In this document: positions 38,479 through 45,054 of the stretch, in pieces
Layout: each line of letters starts with the position of its first letter
Numbering within the stretch: the stretch's first letter is position 1
Source of the DNA: a virus
Virus record (IMG/VR): IMGVR_UViG_3300046804_005266
Coordinates: 1 to 45,054 of that record
Strand: one strand, 5' to 3'
DNA length: 45,054 nt
Program-made: the position numbers and the translations under genes
The notes under the pieces: generated by a model
What the model was told of the DNA's origin: nothing
Database searches by the model: none
The model's input: only the letters and a program-made list of their open reading frames with translations

Positions 38479-38929
38479 AGAGAAAAAAGTAATTCTGGCA
38501 ATTGATCAGGCAAGTCACTGTGGCTGGGCCTTGAGCAAAGACCTATATGGAGTATGGGATCTTACAACAAAGAAAGATGAGGATATGGGTATGAAGCTCA
38601 TCAGATTCAGAAACAAGCTTAAAGAAGTATGTACATCAGAAGGTGTAGAAATGATTGTTTATGAACGAGTAGCTGGTATGCATACAGCATCTATTATCCA
38701 CGCAGCTAAAATGGTAGCTATTATTGAAACATTCTGTACAGAAAATGGTATTAATTATACTGCATTCTCTGCTCAGGAAGTTAAGAAGTTTGCTACTGGT
38801 AAAGGCAATGCAAACAAAGATGCTATGGTAAAAGCAGCTCAAGAACAATACGGATATCCCGGTACAGATGACAACGTAGCAGATGCATTACACATCTGGC
38901 ATTTAGCAACTAAAAATTTTAACCAATAA
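38471..38929 (+). CDS. RuvC-like Holliday junction resolvase
   Basis: 152 aa, the usual phage RuvC size. ILAIDQASHCGWAL carries the first catalytic Asp (Asp12); MIVYERVAG the Glu; and the C-terminal GTDDNVADALHIW the Asp pair. The RNase H-like fold cuts four-way junctions. It sits in a recombination block with MazG, exonuclease and RecA. Confidence 0.85.
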   Translation: MSKEKKVILAIDQASHCGWALSKDLYGVWDLTTKKDEDMGMKLIRFRNKLKEVCTSEGVEMIVYERVAGMHTASIIHAAKMVAIIETFCTENGINYTAFSAQEVKKFATGKGNANKDAMVKAAQEQYGYPGTDDNVADALHIWHLATKNFNQ

Positions 38930-39309
38930 TGAGAAAAGAAATAGCAGACATCAAAGCATTTCAAATAGCATTTGAATGCAACGTGCTCCCGGTACCAACT
39001 ATGCCGGCAAAGGAAATACAGGAGCTGAGAGTAAAACTCCTACAGGAAGAGCTGGATGAGCTCAAGAAAGCAAATGAGGATAATGACATTGTTGAAGTAG
39101 CTGATGCCATAACTGACATCTTGTATGTCCTATTGGGTACAGCATGTGAGTATGGCCTGATAGACAAGATGGAAGAGATGTGGGACCTTGTACATAACAA
39201 CAACATGAACAAGCTGTGGCCGGATGGTAAAGTACACAAGAGAGAAGATGGAAAGGTAATCAAACCTGAAGGGTTTGTAAAGGTTGAACTTAAAACACTA
39301 TTTCAATAA
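38929..39309 (+). CDS. MazG/PRA-PH-type NTP pyrophosphohydrolase
   Basis: 126 aa. EELDEL (from about residue 40) and the following EVADAITDILYVLLGTA (about 56-72) match the EExxE...ExxD metal-binding helices of the all-alpha MazG/HisE-like family. The C-terminus NNMNKLWPDGKVHKREDGKV then PEGF is also typical of the phage type. It probably hydrolyses modified or unwanted (d)NTPs, or ppGpp-related substrates. Starts overlap by 1 base on both sides. Confidence 0.85.
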   Translation: MRKEIADIKAFQIAFECNVLPVPTMPAKEIQELRVKLLQEELDELKKANEDNDIVEVADAITDILYVLLGTACEYGLIDKMEEMWDLVHNNNMNKLWPDGKVHKREDGKVIKPEGFVKVELKTLFQ

Positions 39310-40400
39310 TGGAACTGAAAGCAATAGTACAGAATAGGCAAATGTCAGAGAGTGAATATCGTGGCCTTAAAGACAGATTATCATATAGTTCAATCAAAGA
39401 CTTTGATACAGATCGTGAGAAGTTCTTCCGGGAGTTTGTAATGGGTGAAGCAAGAAAAGAGTCATCATCAAATGCTCTGATCCTGGGTAGCTTGGTACAC
39501 TGTTTACTTGCCAACCAGCATATTGAGGATAAGTTTTACGAACTAAAACCTATTAAAGCTAAAGGACAAATGAAAGATCTTGCAGAAGCTTTATTTAAAC
39601 AAAGTTTTAGAAAGTTGGAAGATGGTGCACGAACAGAACCATTTTTGACATTGTTTACAGATGCAGTAAATAGTGTAAAACTTGATTCTGCTGGCAATGA
39701 GATTGCATTTAAAAACAAGAATATAGAAACAATATTGGGGATGTTTGAAAAATCAGTAGCTGAAGAATATTACAATGATCTGATGTCAAGTAAAGGTAAG
39801 ATGCCGGTAACCGAAACACAGGTTAAGAAAGCTGAGGTTTTGGTAGGTAGACTTCGGGAACATTCCTTTACCTACATGTATGCAAATGCAATGACAGACA
39901 AAACGACAACTGTATACAATGAGTTGCCGATCCTGTTTGAAGTAAAGGGTGTAGCATACAAATCAATGGTTGACCGGATAATTGTTGACCATGAGCAGAA
40001 ACTCATTAGTCCTATTGACTGGAAGACATCGTGGGACAATGAAGAACCTCAGAGAGCATACCTGAAGTTTGGTTACTACCTACAGGCCGGCTTATATCAC
40101 TTTGCTATCAAGAAATGGGCTGAAGAGAATAACATGGGAGATTACACAGTAGAACCAATGAAATATATCTTCTGTGATACTTCCGGTTTCTCTGATCCTG
40201 TTGTTCTGGTACTGAGCAAAGATGACATCTCAAAAGCCTGGACAGGTTTTACCATTCGTGGTTATCGCTACAGGGGCCTGGCAGAACTTATGGAAGATAT
40301 TGCCTGGCATAATGATAATGCTATCTGGACAACATCAAAAGAGATCCATGATAAAAAGGGTCATATAAAATTGAGTATCGAATATGGAGCAAGTGCTTGA
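39309..40400 (+). CDS. RecB/Cas4-like PD-(D/E)XK exonuclease (DUF3799/exo VIII type)
   Basis: 363 aa. LSYSSIKDFDTDREKFFREF at the N-terminus, the metal site with SMVDRIIVD and SPIDWKTS (D-x-K), and the QxxxY-like YYLQAGLYHFAIKKW. Order matches the DUF3799/exodeoxyribonuclease VIII-type phage exonucleases. It would resect double-strand ends for recombination with RecA and Sak4. Overlaps neighbouring genes by 1 and 17 bp. Confidence 0.8.
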   Translation: MELKAIVQNRQMSESEYRGLKDRLSYSSIKDFDTDREKFFREFVMGEARKESSSNALILGSLVHCLLANQHIEDKFYELKPIKAKGQMKDLAEALFKQSFRKLEDGARTEPFLTLFTDAVNSVKLDSAGNEIAFKNKNIETILGMFEKSVAEEYYNDLMSSKGKMPVTETQVKKAEVLVGRLREHSFTYMYANAMTDKTTTVYNELPILFEVKGVAYKSMVDRIIVDHEQKLISPIDWKTSWDNEEPQRAYLKFGYYLQAGLYHFAIKKWAEENNMGDYTVEPMKYIFCDTSGFSDPVVLVLSKDDISKAWTGFTIRGYRYRGLAELMEDIAWHNDNAIWTTSKEIHDKKGHIKLSIEYGASA

Positions 40401-40920
40401 TGTAAGAAACAGTAGAGGTCAGTTAGACGGAAAGAAAGCATCAGTATACGTTAAGAAGAGGTTGGCAGAAGGTGCAATGTGTAAGACCATTGCTGCAGAG
40501 TTAGGGGTAACACAAAAGAGCCTGGCATCTACAATGACATGGTGGAGATCACAAGGGATAGAAATTCCTAATATGCATTATGTGGCACCGGAAGGGCAGA
40601 TAAGAATCAAGTCACAAAAAGGTATTAAGTACCGGGAGATAAAAGTAGACGGTAAGTGGAAACAGATCGGTAGAGTAGAAGGACAACCTTATAAAGACAG
40701 AAGTGAGTATCTTGCACCTCCACCAAGACCAAAAAAGAAAGGAAGCAAAATGCCGAGTCCGAAAGAGCCGAAGAAGGAGATAGAAAAGCTACCGACAAAG
40801 GTAGTTGATGTCACAAAAATGAAGCTGGTAAGAGTATCAAAAACTACTCATATTCAGGTACCAATAGATATGCCAGATGAGGTAGCTATTGAGAAGTGGA
40901 AGAAGAAATATCAGCAATAA
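40384..40920 (+). CDS. HTH protein with basic tail
   Basis: 178 aa, not recognised. An N-terminal HTH-like segment (MCKTIAAELGVTQKSLASTM then WWRSQGIEIPN), a beta region, and a Lys/Pro-rich disordered linker (PPPRPKKKGSKMPSPKEPKK). Possibly a DNA-binding regulator. It is followed by the promoter of recA. Confidence 0.6.
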   Translation: MEQVLDVRNSRGQLDGKKASVYVKKRLAEGAMCKTIAAELGVTQKSLASTMTWWRSQGIEIPNMHYVAPEGQIRIKSQKGIKYREIKVDGKWKQIGRVEGQPYKDRSEYLAPPPRPKKKGSKMPSPKEPKKEIEKLPTKVVDVTKMKLVRVSKTTHIQVPIDMPDEVAIEKWKKKYQQ

Positions 40921-40936
40921 ATATGTGGCAAAATGC

Positions 40937-40968
40937 TTGTGGAAGAGGGTAGATTTTTGTAAATTTAC
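40937..40968 (+). promoter_or_regulatory. Promoter of recA
   Basis: TTG (40937-40939), 20 nt, TAAATTTAC (40960-40968), 35 bases before the recA ATG. The -7 region is almost identical to the one at 24494 (TTTTTGTAAATTTAC). Confidence 0.65.
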
Positions 40969-41003
40969 TCTCTTCCCTTTTTTAAAAAAATCAAACAAAT
41001 CAT

Positions 41004-42005
41004 ATGGCAAAAGCAGTAAAAACTGAGAACTCCGATCAGGAGAAGGACATCCTATCGGAAAAATTAAAGGCACTGGAAAAGAAGTACGGTATAGGTACCA
41101 TCATTATGGGCCGGGATACCAAAGAGGATCTTGAGATTGTAGACAGTGGCTCACTGACTATTAACCTGGCAACTAACCTTGGTGGTTACCCTGTAGGTAA
41201 ATTGATCGAGCTATTGGGTATGGAATCATCAGGTAAATCTACCTTGACCCTGCATGCAATAGCTAACTTCCAGAAGCTACCCGGCAAGTGTGTATTGGTA
41301 GATTACGAGCAAGCATTTGATAGAGCTTATGCAACTGCCCTTGGTGTAGACATGGAAAAGCTGATCATTATCCAGCCGGAGTGTATGGAGGATGGCTACA
41401 ATATGACCGAGGAGCTGATAAGAACTAATAACATTCGCTTGATTGTACATGACTCACACACTGCAGGTATGCCTAAGAAGGTAGTAGATGGTGATGTAGG
41501 TGATGCAACTATCGGTTTGCAGGCAAGAATCAACAGCCAGGGTCTTGGCAAGATCAAGCCTTTGTTGAAAGCTAACAGGTGCACAATGATGGGTATCTCG
41601 CAGATCCGTCAGAACATTGGTGGTTACGGTGATCCTAATCAGTCAACCGGTGGCCTGGCATGGAAGTTCTACTCAGACATGAGGATGAAGGTTAACAAGT
41701 CAGTAGACAAGGAGAATGAAACCAATAAGACTACTGTCGAGGTGATCAAGAACAAATGTGCAGCACCTTTTGGTAAAGCAGAGTTTACTATTGATTGGGG
41801 TAAGGGTGTAAGCAGAATGATGGAGATTATCACATTGGGTCAGGATCTGAAGATGATCACAAGAGCCGGTGCATGGTATACGTTACCAAACCTTGAAAAG
41901 ACAATACAAGGTGAGCAAGGTGTGTTGCAGTTCCTAAGTGACAACCCTGAGTATGCAGAGACAATAGAGAAAGAGGTATTGAGTAAACTTAAAGAGTTGA
42001 GGTAA
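41004..42005 (+). CDS. recA: RecA-family recombinase
   Basis: 333 aa, full length. Walker A GMESSGKST (72-80), Walker B around IRLIVHDSHTA (about 145-155), then GLQARINSQGLGKIKPLLK and the MGISQIRQNIGGYGDPNQST stretch matching RecA loop L2 and its neighbours. It forms filaments on ssDNA and drives strand exchange, the last piece of the recombination block. Leader TCAAACAAATCAT is A-rich, and the gene has its own promoter. Confidence 0.95.
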   Translation: MAKAVKTENSDQEKDILSEKLKALEKKYGIGTIIMGRDTKEDLEIVDSGSLTINLATNLGGYPVGKLIELLGMESSGKSTLTLHAIANFQKLPGKCVLVDYEQAFDRAYATALGVDMEKLIIIQPECMEDGYNMTEELIRTNNIRLIVHDSHTAGMPKKVVDGDVGDATIGLQARINSQGLGKIKPLLKANRCTMMGISQIRQNIGGYGDPNQSTGGLAWKFYSDMRMKVNKSVDKENETNKTTVEVIKNKCAAPFGKAEFTIDWGKGVSRMMEIITLGQDLKMITRAGAWYTLPNLEKTIQGEQGVLQFLSDNPEYAETIEKEVLSKLKELR

Positions 42006-42475
42006 TGGAATTGCAGCAAGAAGAAAAGGTGAGGAAAGAGAGCGTAATCAGAGGATTGTATGCTCAAAGAATAAAACATGAGGAGAAGGTAAGGTATTGG
42101 GAAGGTATTGTCAAAGAAGGTACCTCAAGATTAGAAATGCACCGTAAGAAGATTGCCGGCATTGATGCTAAGATAAAAGGTATCAATGGCCGGGAGATCT
42201 TTCTTACAACACATTTCATTGAGAGGTATCACGAGAGAATCGGCCCGGGTACTCCAGAGGAGATAAAGGAACACATATTGACAAAACAGTTAGTGAACAT
42301 GATACAGACTCTTGGTAACGGTAAATACCCGGTACATGAGTATACTGTAGTAGTAGAGGATAATAAGCTATTGACAATCTCGTTACCAGAGACAAAAGAA
42401 GTAAAGGAAGAACGATTGAAAAAGTACAAAAAAGATGAGAAGGGTCCCTTTAAAAAGAAAGCCAGGAAGTCTTAA
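42005..42475 (+). CDS. Unknown protein with coiled coil and HIERxHER motif
   Basis: 156 aa. An N-terminal basic coiled coil (EKVRYWEGIVKEGTSRLEMH), then THFIERYHERIGPGTPEEIK, where HxxxRxxERIG is a recurring signature in phage proteins I cannot place, and a Lys-rich end. Overlaps recA by 1 base and the HNH gene by 41. Confidence 0.6.
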   Translation: MELQQEEKVRKESVIRGLYAQRIKHEEKVRYWEGIVKEGTSRLEMHRKKIAGIDAKIKGINGREIFLTTHFIERYHERIGPGTPEEIKEHILTKQLVNMIQTLGNGKYPVHEYTVVVEDNKLLTISLPETKEVKEERLKKYKKDEKGPFKKKARKS

Positions 42476-42833
42476 ATTTACGCCCTTAAAAAGACAAGGG
42501 GGTATGATCAAGCGTAAAACATCTGACAGAAAGCATCTTGTTGACCGGAAGGATAAAGAAGGTGATAAAATGTGGCAATTGTTTGAAGAACATTGGAAGT
42601 TAAAGCCGCACATATGTGAAAGTTGTGGAACAAAGTTATCAGGGCCCAATAAAACAATCTACCACGATCATCTTCTGGAGAAAGGTCTGGAACGCTATGA
42701 CCATCTGAAGTATGAATTACAGAACCTGTACCTGGTTTGCTTTGAGTGCCATACCAAAAAGGGTAATGGTTATCCTACTGAAAAGCATAAAGAAGCAATA
42801 GAAAAAGTAAAGGTTATCTTTAACATAAGCTAA
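42435..42833 (+). CDS. HNH endonuclease
   Basis: 132 aa. A basic N-terminal segment, then HICESCGTKLSGPNKTIYHD...HLLEK, YELQNLYLVCFECHTKKGNG: the HNH zinc-ribbon with paired CxxC, the central His and Asn, and the Cys-x2-Cys-His end. It may be a NinG-like recombination nuclease, or a homing endonuclease; the adjacent recA suggests the former. It contains a CCGG site, unlike the other HNH genes here. Confidence 0.75.
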   Translation: MRRVPLKRKPGSLKFTPLKRQGGMIKRKTSDRKHLVDRKDKEGDKMWQLFEEHWKLKPHICESCGTKLSGPNKTIYHDHLLEKGLERYDHLKYELQNLYLVCFECHTKKGNGYPTEKHKEAIEKVKVIFNIS

Positions 42834-42946
42834 TAAAGCCAAAGTAACAAATCAAAAATGTAGGCATTGCCTATACTCCAGTAAAAAATAAAAAGTTTCC
42901 AAAGATATTGATACAGTATTTAACTTCATATGCAAATCTGAAGTAT
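42834..42946. other. Gap with small hairpin
   Basis: A short palindrome TAGGCATTGCCTA (about 42861-42873) sits in A-rich DNA and is followed by the left arm of the large hairpin at 42895-42967. No gene. Confidence 0.4.
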
Positions 42947-42967
42947 ATGCTGTATCAATTTGGAAAC
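42895..42967 (+). promoter_or_regulatory. 18-bp hairpin enclosing the start of gene 42947
   Basis: GTTTCCAA (42895-42902) and ATTGATACAG (42907-42916) pair perfectly with CTGTATCAAT (42950-42959) and TTGGAAAC (42960-42967), with AGAT bulged. The ATG at 42947 abuts the right arm, which forms codons 2-7. The fold would hide the start codon from ribosomes. An inner ACTTC/GAAGT stem adds stability. Confidence 0.6.
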
Positions 42968-43195
42968 CGAACCTTAGAAATATCTGTGTTGGAGTTTCTT
43001 GCACTTTCAGATTCTGCATTAGAGTATTTGTGCATTACAGAAAACAGTTACCATATGGTACAGAATCCTTTTTCAAACTCAGTGCTTGAGGCCGGGGAGT
43101 ATGTAAAAGGTGAAGAATATATGTATGATGAAGAAGATGAGGATGACGTAGAATCTGTGGATATTAATTTTAGTGAGATAGGTTTTGAGGAGTAG
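42947..43195 (+). CDS. Small unknown protein behind a start-occluding hairpin
   Basis: 82 aa from the ATG at 42947; a TTG at 42908 in frame would lie in the hairpin's left arm. LYQFGNRTLEISVLEFLALS then ENSYHMVQNPFSNSVLEAGE and a very acidic tail (EYMYDEEDEDDVESVD). Overlaps the next gene by 11 bp. Function unknown. Confidence 0.6.
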   Translation: MLYQFGNRTLEISVLEFLALSDSALEYLCITENSYHMVQNPFSNSVLEAGEYVKGEEYMYDEEDEDDVESVDINFSEIGFEE

Positions 43196-43619
43196 TGATG
43201 ATTGCGTAATTATTAAAAAACAGAGAGTGAACAGAGGTTATACAAGAGTAACAAACAACCCTAAAGGGGGTGCACTATATGTACCGATAAATGATGATAC
43301 AGTAATGGTAACTGTGTCTCAGAAACTTACCGGTATCATAAAGGGCAAGCTGGTAATAGAGACCAGGACAGCAGAGATATTCGGTCCTTTGAATAGAATG
43401 CTAAAGTTTGAGGTCGGAGATTTCCTTTCCGGCCATATATACATCAAAGAATCCTTTACACCGGTTGACTATGATGATCATGAACTCTATCTATCAATAA
43501 ATGAAGACGGTACCTATGAAAAGGTAGGTGACAATTATGTATGGAGATACACAATGTATAGTGAGGATCCTGAAGAGGCAGATCAATTAGTTACTGATCG
43601 TTCTGTGGCAAGGACATAA
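43185..43619 (+). CDS. Unknown beta-rich protein
   Basis: 144 aa, not recognised. Beta-rich (GALYVPINDDTVMVTVSQKL; GKLVIETRTAEIFGPLNRML) with an acidic end. Its 3' end overlaps the minus-strand gene at 43591 by 29 bp, so the two transcripts converge. Confidence 0.6.
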   Translation: MRSSDDCVIIKKQRVNRGYTRVTNNPKGGALYVPINDDTVMVTVSQKLTGIIKGKLVIETRTAEIFGPLNRMLKFEVGDFLSGHIYIKESFTPVDYDDHELYLSINEDGTYEKVGDNYVWRYTMYSEDPEEADQLVTDRSVART

Positions 43620-43893
43620 GGTCAACTTCCTTCTCAATTATCATTCCTTGTTCTTCTGCAAGTTCAAAGATATACTTCAATAACTGAGACAAAGCAACTG
43701 CAGATTGTTCCCAATCTTCAAGTTTTGTATTTTCTTTTAACTTTTCTTGTAATCCTGTAGTATCTTTATCCTTTAATATAACACTTAGTGCCAATTGGAG
43801 ATACTGAATGTATCCTGTCCCTAACTTGATAGCTACAATTGCATCTTGTTTTAGGTAAGGCAGTGTAATTTTTGTATTAGGTGAACTCTCCAT
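43591..43893 (-). CDS. Small helical protein on the minus strand
   Basis: 100 aa, not recognised. Starts MESSPNTKITLPYLKQDAIV, helical with KLGTGYIQYLQLALSVILKD and an acidic end. A perfect promoter (TTG, 19 nt, TATCTTTG) lies at 43941-43911 on the minus strand, so this is a real gene against the local direction. Confidence 0.7.
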   Translation of the reverse strand: MESSPNTKITLPYLKQDAIVAIKLGTGYIQYLQLALSVILKDKDTTGLQEKLKENTKLEDWEQSAVALSQLLKYIFELAEEQGMIIEKEVDLMSLPQNDQ

Positions 43894-43910
43894 AAAAAAG
43901 TATATAGAAA

Positions 43911-43941
43911 CAAAGATAATGGAAAAGAAGGAATTATCAAC
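43911..43941 (-). promoter_or_regulatory. Promoter for the minus-strand gene at 43591
   Basis: On the minus strand TTG (43940-43938) is followed after 19 nt by TATCTTTG (43918-43911). The -7 box ends 17 bases before the ATG at 43893. It overlaps the first codons of the rightward gene at 43919. Confidence 0.65.
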
Positions 43942-44617
43942 ACAAGAAATTATTACAAAGATTCATGAACAATTAAGCACCTCCGGGTGGTACGATGTAA
44001 TGAGATTTTGGTGGATATCTTCTGAGTTTGAAAAGATTATTGGTACCTTGAAGGAGTATATCAGGGAAGGTAAAAGATGGGTACCGGGAGCAGCAAAGAT
44101 GTTCCGTTGGATGAAGGAATGTCCTTATGATAAAGTGAAGGTTGTAATAGTAGTAGAGGATGTCTCTGCATTTATTGAAGGTAATACCGGCATTCCTTTA
44201 CATATAGATCCTGAAAAGACTCCTGAAGGTAAAGAGATAAAAAGAAAACCATTACCCTTAGCAGATGATCTACTGAAGGGGATAGTTGAACCAGATGCTG
44301 AGAAAAGCTACAACTTTTTGAAGTGGTGTAAACAAGGGGTTTTATTGGTACCCCTTTCTCCTACCTGTAGGATATCAGGAGCTGCACATTATCAACTATG
44401 GTCACCGTTATATCCTCGCTTGTGGGAAGTTATCAATAAGAAAGGAGACATTCCTATTGTATTGGTAAAGGACCGGGCCGGAGCTTATGAGGATCATTTC
44501 TCAAGTTGTAACATAAGAAAAATCGTTTACCCTATATGGAAAGATAAATCTTGGCATATTTGGGTAAACGATATTCTTAAGTCTCAGAACAAGACTCCTA
44601 TTAATTGGGTTATTTAA
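43919..44617 (+). CDS. Uracil-DNA-glycosylase-fold protein with lost active site
   Basis: 232 aa. The scaffold of the UNG family is visible: STSGWYDVMRFWWISSEFEK and GTLKEYIREGKRWVPGAA at the N-terminus, VKVVIVVEDVSAF where GQDPYH should be, FLKWCKQGVLLVPLSPTC at the LLLNTVLTV position, IPIVLVKDRAGAYEDHF near the LWGxxA position, and VYPIWK where HPSPLS should be. None of the catalytic Asp, Asn or His residues is at the expected place. It is a degenerate paralogue of the glycosylase at 33580. It may now bind DNA or protein without cleavage, for example as a replication or modification factor. Confidence 0.6.
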   Translation: MEKKELSTQEIITKIHEQLSTSGWYDVMRFWWISSEFEKIIGTLKEYIREGKRWVPGAAKMFRWMKECPYDKVKVVIVVEDVSAFIEGNTGIPLHIDPEKTPEGKEIKRKPLPLADDLLKGIVEPDAEKSYNFLKWCKQGVLLVPLSPTCRISGAAHYQLWSPLYPRLWEVINKKGDIPIVLVKDRAGAYEDHFSSCNIRKIVYPIWKDKSWHIWVNDILKSQNKTPINWVI

Positions 44618-45053
44618 GCAGAGCATAATACTCGTGGAAGTGTTTCTTCCTGTCTTCCAGGCCGATCACTCCACCGTTTACACACTTGGTTACTGCTGTT
44701 ATTGCCTCATCAGAAGCATCTGTGCATTTTGCCAGGCAACGGGTAAAGAACCAGGCTGCTGATGCCAGTGGATATTTTGTAGCTACCAGATCAGGATTGC
44801 CTACACAATCATCTCCTATTGCTTTTGCAAATGCAGTATAGTTGTCTTTACCGGTAAGCTGGATGTAGCCCCGGCCACGATATTTGTAACCATCACCGGA
44901 AGCTTCGGGCCCATTACCCATTCTGCCACCATAAACCAGGTTAGCTATCTTCTCCGGCTTTCTTTCATACTCCAAGGCTTTTGCCTCTGTAGGAAAGTAT
45001 TTCTTGAAGATACCAAGAAGACCCTTGGCCCCATAGTTCAGGTTCTCATTCAC
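44610..45053 (-). CDS. GH19 chitinase-type endolysin (partial)
   Basis: At least 147 aa; the frame is open to the window edge, so the N-terminus is missing and the GTG at 45053 is not a proven start. NENLNYGAKGLLGIFKKYFP, ANLVYGGRMGNGPEASGDGY, YRGRGYIQLTGKDNY and ASAAWFF match glycoside hydrolase family 19 endolysins, with the typical NYGAKGL and RGRGxIQLTGxxNY motifs. It digests peptidoglycan for host lysis. The opposite orientation places it in a late module. Confidence 0.85.
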   Translation of the reverse strand: MNENLNYGAKGLLGIFKKYFPTEAKALEYERKPEKIANLVYGGRMGNGPEASGDGYKYRGRGYIQLTGKDNYTAFAKAIGDDCVGNPDLVATKYPLASAAWFFTRCLAKCTDASDEAITAVTKCVNGGVIGLEDRKKHFHEYYALLK

Positions 45054-45054
45054 G

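Noticed and set aside
42908-42946. TTG start for the gene at 42947
   Set aside because: It lies in the left arm of the hairpin; the ATG at 42947 is the more likely start.
1-45054. CRISPR array, insertion sequence or integrase
   Set aside because: No regular repeat-spacer pattern, no transposase or integrase motif, and no terminal repeats were seen.

Overview
The window reads as part of the genome of a large tailed double-stranded DNA phage (or a prophage of one) that infects a Bacteroidetes-type host. Genes are tightly packed, mostly on the + strand, with many ATGA/TAATG start-stop overlaps. Starts are preceded by A-rich leaders rather than Shine-Dalgarno sequences. At least seven sites match the Bacteroidetes primary-sigma promoter (TTG or TTTG, 19-21 nt, then TAnnTTTG or TAnnTTTA). 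Phage hallmarks are a family B DNA polymerase, a DnaB-type helicase, a primase, RecA, a Sak4-like ATPase, a RuvC-like resolvase, a RecB/Cas4-like exonuclease, MazG, uracil-DNA glycosylase and a GH19 endolysin. The + orientation of almost everything except the endolysin and two small genes suggests an early/middle replication region flanked by a late region.

Layout. 1-4.4 kb: a minus-strand coiled-coil gene, a divergent membrane-anchored nuclease-like gene, small unknown genes, an HNH endonuclease and a 204-aa unknown behind a pyrimidine-rich leader. 4.4-5.05 kb: a 680-bp non-coding control region with several repeat types. 5-9.1 kb: small unknown and membrane proteins. 9.1-13.4 kb: an RNA-rich stretch holding (a) a roughly 315-nt structured element whose core is a tRNA with its halves in circularly permuted order, (b) a phage tmRNA with a long tag frame, and (c) tRNA-Arg(TCT), interleaved with two likely mobile zinc-finger/HNH genes. 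13.4-18.4 kb: a LuxR-type HTH protein, an acyl carrier protein, a spore-photoproduct-lyase-like radical SAM protein, a GHKL-type ATPase and a ParB-like protein. 18.4-20.1 kb: an envelope cassette (signal peptide, two lipoproteins including an SPFH/band-7 protein, a small membrane protein). 20.1-20.5 kb: a promoter, a leucine-rich mini-ORF and mutually exclusive hairpins resembling an attenuator.

20.5-42.8 kb is the replication/recombination operon: DNA polymerase B, a possible helicase loader, a helicase broken exactly inside its Walker A motif by a split intein with a free HNH endonuclease gene between the halves, Sak4, a possible ssDNA-binding protein, primase, a DUF932-like protein, uracil-DNA glycosylase, RuvC, MazG, exonuclease, RecA and many small unknowns. 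42.8-45.05 kb holds a hairpin-occluded start, a second uracil-DNA-glycosylase-fold protein that has lost its catalytic motifs, and a GH19 endolysin cut by the window edge.

The most unusual items are the permuted tRNA element (9141-9455), the fractured helicase/split-intein cassette whose endonuclease has its own promoter (24987-27038), the tmRNA with a 29-codon tag frame and a non-consensus T loop (12065-12455), the attenuator-like leader (20128-20290), and a marked enrichment of CCGG in native genes that is absent from the homing-endonuclease genes.
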